DNA of 64,000 nt, from contig JAGPYM010000001.1 of assembly GCA_020736575.1 (NCBI GenBank), forward strand, positions 2,356,001-2,420,000, read 5' to 3'. A program made the translations under genes and the position numbers. The first letter of the stretch is position 1; the number at the start of each line of letters is the position of its first letter. The stretch is from Thelonectria olida. Its lineage: Eukaryota; Ascomycota; Sordariomycetes; Hypocreales; Nectriaceae. Below are positions 27,301 to 42,300 of this stretch, piece after piece. The notes under the pieces are model-generated. The model was not told the origin of the DNA. It searched no databases and saw only the letters and a list, made by a program, of their open reading frames with translations.

Positions 27301-30300
27301 GGCTCTATCGCGCATTCCGTTACTGTTTTGGTCAAGGATGTCGATGAGGCCATGCGCATTAGCAACGATTACGCCCCCGAACATCTCATCCTGCAACTCA
27401 AGGATGCCGAGAAGGTGGTTGATCAGGTCATAAACGCTGGCAGTGTTTTTATTGGCCAGTGGACCCCTGAGAGTGTTGGCGACTACTCTGCTGGTGTTAA
27501 CCACTCATTGCGTAAGTTACCCAGACCTACCCCTGTATTAGGTCACTACAGGTGCTAACCTTTCACTCCCTAGCCACCTATGGTTTTGCCAAGCAGTACT
27601 CCGGTGTCAACCTGGGCTCCTTCCAGAAACACATCACCAGCTCTAACCTGACCGCCGAGGGCTTGAGGAATGTTGGTAATGCTGTCATGCAGCTTGCGAA
27701 GGTTGAGGAGCTCGAAGCTCACAGGAGAGCGGTGGAGATCCGAATCGAGCACATGAATGCACAGTAAAGCTAGGCAGAACGGCGTAGATAAAAGGGGGGA
27801 AAGGGAGTCAGTTTTGTGAGGAAATTTAGAGTCCTTATAGTCCTTGCTGCATAGTATTTGGGAATAGACAAAGTCATATAGTTCAAGGCTAAGACGAGTA
27901 ATGCAGTATGTGTGATATTCAAGCCTGACAAAGTCGATGCTTTTCTGTATGTATCTGTACAGCATATCGTGATCATACAAATGCAATGGTATTCCCAACG
28001 CCGCGCTATGTGTATACCCCTGGTATTCATAACATCTCTCCGCCCTGGCCGTCCTCCTTTTGCTGTTCCCCAGCTTAATGCAAGTGAGTTGTTGAAAAAT
28101 CTCTATCAGTCAGGTCGCCTCAATACACTCGAGTTAGAGGTTGAAGTGTTTCTCCCGAACGCCTTTATGGTGCAGCGTCGTCAGCTGCGAGCTCCGTGCT
28201 CTATTCATCCAAACTTAGCTTTCATCATCACGCGTCTTCCTGCTTCTCGACTGAGAGTCGACTAACCCCTGTGATCTGTTCGGCAAGGACGTCCTCGACG
28301 ACGACAGATCTGCGTCTTGGCGATTCGTCGACGTCCTGAGATGCGCTCTCAGGTTTCAGGGAGTCTGGTTCATCCTCGCCTCCTGGTGTGACCTCGTCAT
28401 CTGCTTCCTCGTAAACATCATCATCATCTCCGTCCTCGGGTTCGTGGGAGTGATGGCCCCCTTGCGCCCTCAGCCGGTCTTCGTAAACGCTACCGCTGAG
28501 CTCAGTCTCTGCCTCGACAAATTCGTCAATGGAGGCACGAGAAATGTAGCTATCAGCAAGAGCTTCTTCGATGTAGTCTTCTTCATCCTCAACCTCTTCG
28601 TCCACTTCGCCTTCCTCGTCATCATCATCTTCCTCCTCCTCTTCCTCTTCCTCATCCTCTTCATAGACACTTCCATGATCATCATGGCCGTCGTCGTCTT
28701 CGTCGTCGTCGCTGTCGCTTGCTGAGAAATCAGCCATTGCTAGAGGGTCGTCTCTCCAGTACTGGAAGTCGGTGTACTCTTCGCCACCTCCTTTAACCAG
28801 TGTACTGACTGGAGGGAAGTAATGATCCACAACCTCATTAATGTTGACATAGCTCATCTTGCGCTGATAGAGACTCAGAAGGTCCATGGAAACCTCCGAA
28901 TTTGAGTTGATTGTGAAGATTCGGTTTCGGGGAACATCCACAGTCCTATACGAGATTTGATCTGTCAATCGGTTACCAAACCCGGCATAGAAACAGGTTC
29001 GATCCGGCCCATAGAGACTGCGAATGTCTCGGAGCGTGGCCATCTTGAAGACATGAGGTTTACGCAGGTAGACCTCACGTCTTAATGCTGCCATTGTTCG
29101 GTCAGGAGAGAGAATCGTCGGACCAGGGGGCATACGGACGCCCTCTTGGGCGATGCCTGCAAGGTATGCTCTCGTGTTGTCGGACTGGCCGACTGAACGA
29201 CTTGTGAGGTACATGATGTTGTAGCCGTTGGCACTGATATCGTTGTAGAGTTTGGCAATGCCAGAATGGGTCCAGTCACGACCGATCATGTTTAAAACAT
29301 GGCCAAGAGCGTCCGATTTGGTGATGGTACCATCGATATCGGAGATGACAACCGGGGTCTCGTGCTTCCAAAGAAACATTTTCGCCGAACAGGTTGCTCG
29401 GTTGACAGTGAAGCTCATGTTGTTCTCGCCTGGCTGGAGCTTGAGGTCCTGCAACTGCTGACTAGTCAGTCGCAGGGTTTTGGCATAATTCCTGTTGGGG
29501 TCGCCTGCGTGGCGAGGAGTCCGAGGAGGGGTTTGCATGTCTGAAGGACCGGCATCGGATTCAGATCGACGATGGGATGCTTGGGCTGCCGTTGTGGTGA
29601 TGTCGCTTCCATCACTTTGGTAGCCAGGATCTGAAACAGCATCGCCTGCTACGGTCTGCCTATGAGATTGGAGAGAGGACTCAATCGTCTTATTCATAGC
29701 AGCCTGCTTGGCATTCTCGCTGCTGTAAATCCACAGATTTCCCTGCTCGTCAAAGTCGAAAAGAGCCCCAATATCGTAATTGCCGTCCAATTCTTCAGCC
29801 AGGACTTGGCGGGCAAGAATCTCAGCACGGAGGACATCTTCGTCGTTGTTCTTGAAACCCGACATATCCAGCATTAGATCCCCGGCCTCCGTGACTTTGG
29901 TAGGAATGTTGGCAGCGGACAACTCTCGGGATAGGGCCAAGGCACGTTCAAGGGCCTCTCTCGCACCAACGGGTGGCGGGCTGTGAGACCGCTCAGAAGC
30001 TCCGGGGCTTTCGCCTTGCATGGACACTTCGTCATTGCTGGTTAGGGATCGAGCGGATTGCCGGATCACATCATCGCTGTGAGGGCGTTGCAGGGTCGTA
30101 GACCAGTCACCAGAAACTGGGCGCGAGCTCGATTCGTCGGGAGAGTAGGATACAGGAGTGATCAAGCCTGAGCAATTGTTAGCGTGTTGGCTGAATAATG
30201 GGAGATGGCGGGGAGGGCTTGCCATTCTCCTCTGTTGGGACGAGGACTGTAGGCGCAGGCCTCCGGGGCTTCTCGTCACTTGGGTCGAGCTCGAGGAGTT

Positions 30301-33300
30301 CTGGCTCCTGTAGACCGGATAAGGAATTCTCGGCGCCGAGAGGCGGACTGCTCGTAGGGCTGGATGCGGGGGAGACGAGCGGAGAGGTCTGCAGAGACTG
30401 TGGGATATTGTCGGTGGTCTCAAAGACGAAGAAAGCCTCGCCGCCTTCACCAAGCTTCATTGAGTAGTCTTGCTTGTTGCCATTGACCTGGAACTCGACC
30501 TTTTTGTCGGATGGTCGAAGGAGCGAGAACTTGCCGAAGCGGACGTGGAAGGGGGAGCAGGCGAGTGAGCCATCTTCTTGCTCAACGACAATGACATCGA
30601 TGGCACCGCTCAGAGTGGCGGGATTGATGGAGTTCCATGCTGTCGAGACCGAGTCGCTCAGATTTCGGACGTATTGCATCTTTGAGGGTGACGTGAGGAT
30701 TTGGGGAGGAAGTTGGAACGAAGACGGGAGGAGTCCTCGGTAGACGCGAATGACGATCGGTGGACGGAACGTCGGCCGGGGGTGGCGGGCGACTTGAAAG
30801 AGGCTTGACGTCAAAGGGACGGCGTGGGACGCGACCGCAAATTTAAAACGCCCGGAGAATAACGAAAAGAGAGCGCAAAATAATCATAAAAAATAAATAA
30901 ATACAAGAGCGGAAATGGAAAGCGATAACTTGGCGGGACTTGGAATTTCGACCGACGATTGAAAATCTGGGGAAAAGCCAGCTGGTTGGGAGAGAAGAGC
31001 GAGCGGATTGTTGGGGTGGTTCGTTCTGGGGAGAGACGGGAAAGTGGCGGGTTGAGCGCCGCTGCAATGTACGTAACCGCGGGGCCTGGACCAGAAAGGA
31101 TGAGATGAGACGCGGCGATGGCAGATCGGTAACAGCAAGTAAGACGAGGATAGATAAATGAGAGACGCTTGTCGATATTTGCCTTTTTGATGCTCGCAAA
31201 AGCCACGGGGGAAAAAAAGAAATTGAAGACGCACAGAGAGAGTTCCGATGGATGGCTTCCGCCGTCCTGAACCACTGGGGATGGCCTATAAAAGCCACGC
31301 CCTCACCGACGCTCGGTGGACGCCTCCCTAGGCGGCACAGTGGAGGGGCTGGCATCATTATGGGGACCCAACATTGAGACAAGACTTGACGCCTCAAGGG
31401 AGGCCATTCGACACGCATGGATGGGTCTCTCACATGTCCCGCATGACGCTGACGACCTGACACCAGCAAGACCACACAAATGACAAGGGTTCTGGCCAGA
31501 TTGGGGTTTATATCTTCTGATATTTCTTGTTCCTCTCATGTTCAGCGCATAACTACCTAATAATTCTCCCGTCCCCAACAGTCTCGAGCTAACTAGTCGC
31601 CCAATTTCTAGAATCCGTATCCATACACGAATGAAGACAATTCAGATTTTGCTCAGACATGTGCTCGTCCACGTGGGATTTGGGTCGTTTCTCTATTTGA
31701 CGCCGTCTGACAATCCTGACTGATTTAGGTCATTACTGTGCATGGGCATCTTGTAAGCCGCGGCTCTCGACGCAATCATGTGCTTCTTCCTGTTGACTCC
31801 TTCACCTGTCAATGCCCACCTTTCGTCGGCCCTTCTCTGTACTACGTAGCAAAGGGTTTAGCCTGCCAAGCCCAATGCTCTCGGGGCATTGGTAAATACA
31901 TAGGTGCCTGATCTTGCAGCAGTAGAGCTCTCCCATCACAGTCACAGCTGCTGTCGGCGGATCTATAGTTCTTCCGATGCAGAGGCCCAAGGCATGTACC
32001 CCGTACCTACCTAACGTACCTCAAAACCCCGCGACGGGAATAACCAGCTTGTCACCTCAAAGCGGGCAGGCGCCCCGCTAAAGTGATTGGTCCTTCACCC
32101 ATACGTCCCTGATCCAGCAGGGTACGTACCTTGCCGGGATGGGATGCGCCGTGTCCACCTCAGTCTCGGTCGTCATGTTGCGCGCGCCGTTCATCGTCAA
32201 CCTTTGCTATTGCATCTCGCAAACCATCGGCGCCATCACCTGTGTTTTTCGACCATCTTTGAGTCGGACCCCGCCGAGCATATATCACCTTCACGATGCC
32301 CCCGGGATCAAGCCAGAAGGGAACCGGCAAAAAGAATTCAGCGGCGATGCAGAAGCAGAGCCGCAACACCACACCAGCACCCGCCGTTGGGACAGCAAGT
32401 CTCCCACCTCCGGAAGCCTACGATCCGGACTACCTCAATACAAGAGTCATTATCTTCCGAAACTTGACTTACGATGACCTTGTCGACCAATCTGCCTCCA
32501 ATGCGACCGTTCCCGACTCCAAGAGCCTCGACGGCATGATCGATCGTCTTAAGAGCCTAACTAACATTATGGAAAAACGCTCGACATTCTACGACCGCGG
32601 TATGAGGCACCTTGCGGATGAACGCAAAAAGCGACCCGACGACTACGATCGCGCGCGCGCGGATGGCGACCAGGATGGCAAACGCCCCAAACACAAACGC
32701 AAGAAGACGGATGCTTTATCTGCGCCTGATGTGAACACTGGTATGACTCCCTGCTCACAGTTTGGGTGTTGGGTTTCGCGCTACCCACAGCTGTAAAATA
32801 TCTAATGACGCACTTCGACTAACTTTACTCCAACAGAACGGTCGTCACCCCTCCGAGATTCTAAGAAACACTCACGCAAAGAATCAGCCAGCTCTTCTCT
32901 ATCCCCTGCCGCCGCCGCATCTCCCTCACAAATGGAAGTCGACGATAAGACTAAGAAAGAGGAGGAAGAGGAAAGCTCTGACGACGAAGGTGCCCCCCCT
33001 CGGCGCGAGCTGCCGCAGTCACAGACATTCGGCGAAGACCCCTCAACGTTCCCCGATCCGACCGTATACGAGATTAAACCTGTTTTACCTGGCATGTCGG
33101 ATGAACAGCGCAGAGAGATTTACTCTGTTGCAGTTTTTCCCAAGTCAGACCTTGCCGACCTCATCGCCGGAAACCCCCCCGACAAGGACTTCAGTAATGC
33201 AAAGCCTAGCAGTCAGATCAACTACTCGACCTTTTCGGGCTATGTGGAACCATTCTTCAGGCCATTTTCCGAAGAGGACCTGGCATTTCTACGAGAACGT

Positions 33301-36300
33301 GGCGATCGCGTAACACCCTTCATCATGCCAAAACGAGGAAAGAGACATTACTCTGAGATCTGGGCTGAGGAAGACGGTATGTCCGTCGATGCCCCTCAAC
33401 AAGGCCGCGACAAGCTCCCACCTAATCAGCCTCGCGGAAACATCGACCACATGGACGACGATGTCGCCGAGACCGATAAGCTCTCCGTCGGCCCATGGCT
33501 CACGCGGTTGATGCAAACTTTCCGACCCGAGGCGCGCGCGCCAACCGCAGATGATAGACCCATGACAAACGGAGTAACCAACGGAGATATGAGCATCAAT
33601 GGGGATATCAATGGCGAAGAGCACGCAGTGAACGGAGATGGATCAAATCCGGTGCCACCAGCCGCCTACATCCCCGAATCAACGTCAGAGGCCTGGAAGA
33701 AGGCAACGCACCCGAAACTTGATTACTTGCAGGTTGATGAGCGCATTAAGCAGGAGCTACGGCATATTGGCTTCCTCCCCCTGGAAGGCTTTGAGCCAGA
33801 GTTTGATGGACACTACGACGACGAAGTGGCTGCTCGGTTACGCCTCCTACAATCACGACTCAAGGAGCAGATGCTCATCAATGGTGCACGAAAGGCGCGC
33901 CTAACTGAGCTTGTCCGCGAGCGAATGGCCCACCAGGAGTACCAGACTATCCTAGAAGACCTTGACTCGCAAGTCCAAGCAGCATACCTCAAGCGCACGC
34001 GAACGCTCGGCAAGAGCAAGAAGAACAAGCGTCCAGGAGGCGCAGGAGGAGGCAGTCACTTTGTGGGTGGCGCTGCCGGCATGGCCCGGCCTGGCATAGG
34101 AGATCTGACCAAGACGCTCATGGAGCGGCGAAGACGATGGATCGACACGATCGGGTCGGTGTTTGACGATGAAAAGTTGGGGAAAGTCCCTCGAGTCACG
34201 GACCCAGACAGCTCCATTTTCAAGCCGGAAGACATGGCAAGCTTGATCAAGAAGGAAAAGGAGCAGTGGGACGAGGAAGTTGAGGATGAGTAAAGGGGAG
34301 TTGGCTGGTTGGGTCAATGCTACTTGAAGGCGTGGTTGGTGCATACGGCATCTTGCGCTTTTTACTTTACACGGATGGATTCTGGCGTTGAGAGTTTTTG
34401 GTTTTGGTGTCAAGGGAGGAGGATAGGTTCTCAATGTGGTCCGAGTTAGACGCTTGTTCTGGTAGGTACGCTCGGTCTTCGTAGACAGACAGGCAAGCTC
34501 AACGAATATTATGCTGCTCTTTGTTGAAATGGACTTGCTGTCTCTCTCTCGTGTCAGGTTCGAGGCCTGTATCCTGGTCAAGAGTAAGATGAAGACAGTC
34601 TCTCCAAGGTGAGGTGTTAGATAATTATTATCAAAGACGGCTAACCGGCGGTCCCTATTCAGTTAGCAGTGCACGGTTGTCCCCATTCGTCAGTCCACTC
34701 AGGTGAAGGAGTGGTGACATATGATTCTCGGTAAGGAGCCCAGACATGGGAATTAGCTCGCCGCCCGCAAAGCCGATTCCTTTCCGAAGATGCGTCTACC
34801 TAAGGTAGATGGGTACCTACCTACCTAAGGTAACGAGCTCTGAGTCTGAAGAGGCCCGTTGGCCGCCGGCGGCCGCAATGCTTGGGTATGACCAATCGTC
34901 GTTATCAAAAGTCTCATTTTCTTATCAGGCGTCATGGCTCGAATGGAAGGGCTCGACACGGGCGCCCGCCGCGAATGGGCACACTGGGGGACCTCTTTTT
35001 TGGGGATAGAACAAGGCTTATTTTTCCAGTCGCCTCCCTTTCTCCCCCTCCCCTTTCCTTTTCTCTGCATTGCGTGTCTTGATGTGTGTGTAGATTCGAT
35101 CTTGATAGCGATAGGAAGACCAGGGCCGGCACCCAGAACCAAGATTATTAAGACGCGGCTCTCGATTCGACCATGTATCTTGTCCCCAAGGAGGTTCGTC
35201 TCCCTTCTCCGTCTTCCCGCATATTCACTTGCTTTTGTGGACTGGACTGACAAGGGGGGCGTGGTTACACAAAAACAGCTCGACAAGCTCGTCATCTCAC
35301 AACTAGGCCTTCTGGCTCAGAGACGTTTGGCTAGAGGCGTCAAGCTGAACCATTCCGAAGCTACGGTAAGCAGATATATGCTATATATATATATATGTAT
35401 ATTTTTGTATATGTATTTTCACTCGTCGTTGTCCCCCTTGTCCCATCTATGACGAACTACTCCATGCACCACCCCAACCCAAGCTAACGCCACCCTCTCT
35501 CCCTCTCTCACAGGCTCTCATCGCCAACAACCTCCATGAACTCATCCGTGATGGAAGCCACAGCGTGGCCGACCTCATGGCCCTCGGGTCTACTATGCTA
35601 GGACGCCGCCATGTCATGCCCTCTGTTTGCAGCACCCTCCATGAAATCCAGGTCGAGGGCACTTTTCCCACAGGCACATATCTCGTGACGGTTCACAACC
35701 CCATCAGCACCGAGGATGGAGACCTGCGCAAGGCCCTCTACGGCAGCTTTCTCCCCGTTCCGGACGATGAAGCCTTCCCCTTGGCCGAGAGAGACGAGTA
35801 CGAGCCAGCCCGGCAGCCCGGCGCCGTCGTAGCCGTCAAGTCCAAGGTGGCCATCAACGAGAACCGGAGCAGGATCCGGCTGCGTGTGACGAGCAAGGGC
35901 GACCGTCCCATCCAGGTCGGCTCTCACTATCACTTCATCGAAACCAACCCGCAGCTCGAGTTCGACCGCTCTCGCGCCTACGGACACCGTCTGGACATCC
36001 CCGCAGGCACGTCGGTGCGATTCGAGCCCGGCGACACTAAGACGGTGACGCTGGTTGAGATCGGGGGCAGCCGAGTAATCCGCGGCGGCAACCACCTCGC
36101 TACGGGAAGCGTTGATCTCTCGCGCGTCGAGGATATCATCGCCCGGCTGCAAGAGGCCGGCTACGCTCACTCTCCCGACCCGGCCGGCGACCTGGGCCAC
36201 ATCGACGCCTTCCAGATGGACCGCGCAGCGTATGCGACCATGTTCGGCCCCACCACCGGAGACCTTGTCCGGCTTGGCAGCACGGAGCTGTGGGTCAAGG

Positions 36301-39300
36301 TCGAGCACGACATGACCGTCTACGGCGACGAGTGCAAGTTTGGCGGCGGGAAGACGCTGCGAGAAGGCATGGGACAGGCCACCGGCCGCCTGGACGCCGA
36401 CACGCTGGACCTCGTCGTGACGAATGCGCTCGTTGTCGACTGGACCGGCATCTACAAGGCAGACATCGGCGTCAAAGAAGGCATCATCGTCGGCATTGGC
36501 AAGGCGGGCAACCCAGATGTCATGGACGGCGTGGCGGACAACATGGTCGTCGGCAGCTGCACCGATGTCATTGCTGGAGAGGGCAAGATCATCACCGCCG
36601 GCGCCATTGACACTCACATTCACTTCATCTGCCCCCAACAGGTCCCCGAGGCTCTCGCATCTGGTGTTACTACAATGCTCGGAGGCGGTACCGGCCCAAG
36701 GTATGTTGTCTGTTGTTCATAAGAACAAACAATGCCTCTCAGGATTAACATCTATGTCAGCGCCGGAACAAATGCCACAACATGCACCCCTGGCGCACAT
36801 TATATGCGCCAGATGCTCCAGGCCTGCGATGCCCTCCCCATCAACATCGGCATCACTGGCAAAGGCAACGATAGCTCTCCCGTAGCCCTCCGGGAGCAAG
36901 TGCTGGCGGGTGCATGCGGCCTCAAACTTCACGAGGACTGGGGTTGCACGCCAGCCGCCATCGACGCCTGCCTGACCGTTTGCGACGAGCACGACGTTCA
37001 GTGCCTCATCCACACCGACACCCTCAACGAGTCCGGCTTCGTCGAGTCCACCATTGCCTCCTTCAAGGGCCGCACCATTCACACTTACCACACAGAGGGC
37101 GCTGGAGGCGGCCACGCTCCAGACATTATCTCTGTCGTCGAGCATCCCAACGTGCTCCCTTCGTCGACGAACCCCACGCGGCCCTTTACACGCAACACTC
37201 TTGACGAGCACCTCGACATGCTTATGGTGTGTCATCATCTTTCCAAGGACATCCCCGAGGACGTAGCCTTCGCCGAGTCACGTATCCGCGCCGAGACGAT
37301 TGCCGCCGAAGACGTGCTGCACGACCTGGGCGCCATTAGCATGATGAGCTCCGACTCCCAGGCCATGGGTCGCTGTGGCGAAGTCGTCCTGCGGACGTGG
37401 AACACCGCGCACAAGAATAAGGTCCAGCGCGGGTTCCTACCCGAGGACGAGGATACGGGCGCGGATAATGCCCGAGTGAAGAGATACGTGAGCAAGTACA
37501 CCATCAACCCGGCCATCGCCCAAGGATTCGGCCATCTCGTTGGCAGTGTCGAAGTTGGAAAGCTGGCGGATCTGGTCATCTGGGATCCCGCGTGGTTCGG
37601 AACGAAGCCCAGCCAAGTAGTCAAGGCTGGTCACATTGCGTATGCTCAAATGGTCAGTGTCCATTCCCCATTTCTTACATGTCTTCTGCACAGTTATGAA
37701 AGAACTTGCGTCCTTGGTGACAACTGTTGGCTCACATCAAGAACAGGGCGACCCCAACGCTTCCATCCCCACTGTACAACCCATCATCGCGCGGCCCATG
37801 TTCGCGCCTCTCTGCCCATCCACCAGCGTCCTCTTCGTGTCAGAAGCGTCCATCTCATCGGGCGCCATCGCCTCGTACGGCCTGCGCAGTCGCGTTGAGG
37901 CGGTCCGCGGGTGCCGCACCGTCGGCAAAAAGGATATGCGCCACAACAACAGCATGCCCCGCATGCGCGTCGATCCCGAGAGCTACACGGTCGAAGCCGA
38001 CGGGAAGGTCTGCGAGGCCGAGCCAGCGACGAGCCTGCCGCTGTCGCAAGCGTTTTACGTGTATTAAAATGAGGAGGCTGAAGGCTAAGTACGAACGGTT
38101 GAAAGAGATGACCATGAACAGATTGCGCATGGGATGGGAGCTGACGGGGTAGGCTGATTTGGGATGGAGTTAGGTAGTGTATGGAGTAACTTGTGAATAC
38201 GAAGCGGACAACAATACTCGTGTCCATGGTAACTGACTACAACTTGTAAATACGGCCGAGGACAGGTTTGCTGTATATATCTCGGACGTGAAACAGCCTT
38301 GCCGTGTCCCACATGTATATCTACCTACCTAGGTAGGTAGGTACGCTACGCAGTGATGTTGTAGCAACACGCTTCGACTTCATTCAGACGTCACAGGCGA
38401 GTATTTCAAAATAAACCACAAATGAAAAGTCCAAAATCGTTGCTCTCATTACGGCATAGCCAGCTCAAAAATGTGATCAATCCTACAATGATCAATACAA
38501 AGTACCCTGGACAGCAGAAACCGTGGTGCTGCGAAACCCATCCCATCCCACCGTCTCGTTCCGCGCCGAGGCTCCTCGTTTCCAGGCCGTGTCTCCTATG
38601 CCTTTTATTGTTCCCTCCCATACGGCACCCATCGGACGCAACCCATAAATACTAAACGAGGAGCCCCCTTCCTTCCTAAACACCGAAGAGCTATAAAGAG
38701 AAAATCGCTGAGCCAAGTCCACATATCATTCCCTCGAGGTATCATGCTTCCTGACATCATTCAGACACCACCAAAGCCCCAACAAGGGCCGTCGTCAGAA
38801 CTAGGCGTAGCCAAAGCGGCATCAACAAGAAAAGAGGACATCTCAAGAGCTCTTAGCCTTCTTACGTCCTGACTTCTTGGGCTCATCTGGGGTCTCGGCG
38901 ACCTTGGTAGAAGCACGCCGTCTCTTCTTGTCAGGGCTTGCGGGAGTGGGGGCCTTGACCTCTGTATCAGCAGCGGGGGTGGCAACCTTGCGCTTGCGAC
39001 CACCAGTGGCCTTCTTGGGCGTCTTGGTGGTGGACTCGTCTCCTTCCTCAGGAGCGGCAGCTACCTGCTGGAGCTGCTCGGCGATGGCCTCCTGATCATT
39101 GGCAGGGGCCTCAGTTTGAGAAACGTCCTTCAGCTCAGGCATGGGGATGTGATAATCCTCGGCATACTTAAGAGCATCCTCATCCGTCATGCCCTTGGCA
39201 TGGGGGTTGCCATTCTTGTACGAGTGGACGCGGGCGTTGTAGAGGCGAAGGTTGTACTGGTAGGCGTTGTTCCAGCCCTGCTTCTCATGAGGGCCCATGT

Positions 39301-42300
39301 GCGCCCATCGTCGCTGGCCCTCTTCCTGAACAGCACCCTTGGGCGCCTCTGCACCAAGGTCATTGGCAATGATGGAGCGCGCATGTTGCATGTAAAGGAA
39401 GTAGGGAGTCAAGGGACGCTTAGGGGCGTTGGGGTCAATGGTACGCTTCTTACGCTCCTTCTTCTCCTCAACAGGAGGAGCAGCGATCTCGGGAACGGGA
39501 AGCATGAGCTGAGCCTGCTCGAAGCTGGCGAGGATGTCACCGTTGGGGCCCTCAGCCGTAGGCTCGCCGAGAAGCAAGTTGGTCTGGCGAACATAGTCGG
39601 CAGTGAAAGAGCGGAGAAGCTCTAGGATGGTGGTGAGACGACCAACAGCCTGTGAGAAGCGGTGTTAGTGAAGTGTCATGACATGATATGATAGCGCATC
39701 GTGTGTATGAGATAGTGGGAAGCAGAGCAGCCAAGATGATGAGGTCGAGCGTGATAGAGTGGAGTGCATGGTGGGAGCTTGCGTGGGTAGCTCGTCGGCG
39801 CGCCTTGGCCATAGCTCCCCGCGGGCGGCTCGAGGGACCTTGTCAACAGTGGGTGCATGGGGGCGCGTCTTGCCTTGCAAGTATCACAGACGGTCCTTTG
39901 TGCAATGAAAGGAAGATATGTTTCTCTTTCGAGTCCATATCTACATTCTGCCGAAGCGAGACTTGTCGGAAACAAACTTGCTTCCGTTCCTGTCGTTGCG
40001 CGCGAGGTGCCAGGTTCCATGCAGAGTAGAAACGGTAGCAGCGTGTTAGTCCCAGCAGTACCTCGAACGTGAAGGCTCAGGAATAAAGAGCGCGTCTCGG
40101 TTGGGGGGACTCTCACTCAGACACACAGATCAGACAAGCCAAGCGCCATCGTTTAAACGACTTGACAGTCGATACGTTGTCTGTTAAAGCGCGCGCGCGC
40201 AATAGACAGTGAAGGTAGTGGGAGTGGTAGATGCCGCGCGCGATAGGCGGGGTGGGAAGGCCGAAGAAAAGAAGAGTCAGGTAGCACTTACCGAATCGCG
40301 GACGCGCAGAAAACTGTCATTGTCGACAACGCGCTGAGGCATCGCTGCGGGCTGGGGAGCGACAGTAGTGGCGGGAAGAGGGATAGTTTGAGGAAGCAGA
40401 GAAGTAGCAGCGACAGTGGCGATGGGAGCAGCCGGGATGACGGGCGTGGGGACAGCCTTGGGCTCGGCCGACTTCTTGGGACGAGGCATTGTGTTGAGGC
40501 GCGTCAGAAAGTGTTTTGTGACCTGAGCAATTTGCAAAAAGAGCGCGACGGCGGCTTGAATGTCAATCAGGCGGCGGGCGGTTCAAAAGCGGATTGCTGA
40601 AAAGATGGATGAATGCGCTGTGCAAAAACGGCGTGCTGGGCGCGGCGCAAAGCGATATTGAGCAAAAAAATCCGCTGAGATGATGGTGATGTTCCAGCGG
40701 TTTTGGGTGATGATGAGAGGGTGGACGAGGAAAAATCTTGATTTCGGGGGGGGCTGGGGCTTATTATGGCGAGAGGCTGATTGCCTGTGGGCGGGTCAGA
40801 CGTTCCATGGCCAGCTCTCGTCCTGGATAAGGCAACCGCACCTGGCGGCCTGACTTGCCGCCCCTGTGAGCACACACAACCAGTGAAAAATCAGACACTC
40901 CAGCGTACGATGCCGACCCTAATTAATTGTCGCATTTTTTTTTTTGCCAGATTGCCAGCATGCCCTGAAGCTGATTCTCACAGACCAACTCTCAGCATCT
41001 CCCAGCAGGCATCACTGGCTTCTTTGATTTTTAGGCCCTTCAGTGAAGTCGCCCAACTCTCGCTGTACTTTGGCTTCCAGATCATTCTGGCGCTCTCACA
41101 ACCGCTCTCGACCTCGACGGCATTGAAAATCCTCGCCAGGCAATCTACCTCTTCCCTACAACGCCTGGGCGTACAACACAACCCCTCAGCGGCCCTTTGT
41201 TCCACTATTGTCGTTGCGCGCTCTTCACTTCGCCCACTCACATTAGGTCGCAACATATCTTGTGTCAATCAAATCACCAGGGCAGTCACCAGGCACACAA
41301 AACGAGAGGAGGGCAGCTCCCCCCCCTTCGCCTCACAAGCACTCTCACCTCACCTCACATCCACATAGCCCATGGCCTCAACTGGCCAGGCCCGGTATAA
41401 GCCAGCCCACTGCTAATCCACATCCCCCGACTCGCCGCTGACTGGTCAGTGACCAGAAGCCAAAGAGCCTGGAGCACCCTAGGCTCTACTGTCCCGTTGC
41501 CCGCACTCTACTACTGCTGCAGGAGCCAGCTGTGGCATGCCATGGTGACAAAAGGCTTGGTCACTCCAAGTCCTTTGCATTATCGTCAAGTACTTGCAAT
41601 GTAGTTCACTATGACCGACGATCGATCAATTCCGTCATTGAATTTTCTGCCTCGTCATCTCTTAGTATTCCGGAGGTGCTGGCGTTTTCTTCTTTTGTTG
41701 CTGTCGGCGAGTGTCGAGTCTGTGATCCAGAGGCCCCTGTGTTCCGAGATCAGAACCTCGCCAGCGGCCATGGCCATCTTTTAATGCTTCAGCGATACCT
41801 CTGAAGAACTCTCCTGAAGCGCAATGCTAGCTCTCCGAAGATGGTGTGTCGGGGCGCTTAGGTGATTGTGCAGCACTTTTCCGACTTGAATGGGGCAGCG
41901 CTGCCGAGCCCAGCCCTTCCAGCGTCACACTGGCTTGCGTCCAATGTGCTGCCAAGGTTCGGCGGGGTCATTCCAGCCCCTTCACCCCAACCTGTACATT
42001 TCAGCACGATGCCGCCCAGAACTGCTGCTGGGGTGCCGAAGCACCTCAGCGCCCTCGTGGTCGAGGACCCGACTACCCGACGGACCCCCAGGCGAGTGAG
42101 GGAGTCGAGCCAGGCCCCAACTCACTGAGGGGTTGAGGGGTTGAACATTCTCGTCTTCGAGGAGGGCCCCCAAGTCTTCCCTACGAGCTGTACAGTGGAA
42201 TCGGTATCAAGACGGCGCCCGGCCCAGGTCTGATCTCGGTCGATCAATATCCAATCCGGGTTTCTGATGCGCCATTCCCATGCCCTCTGTCGACTCCAAG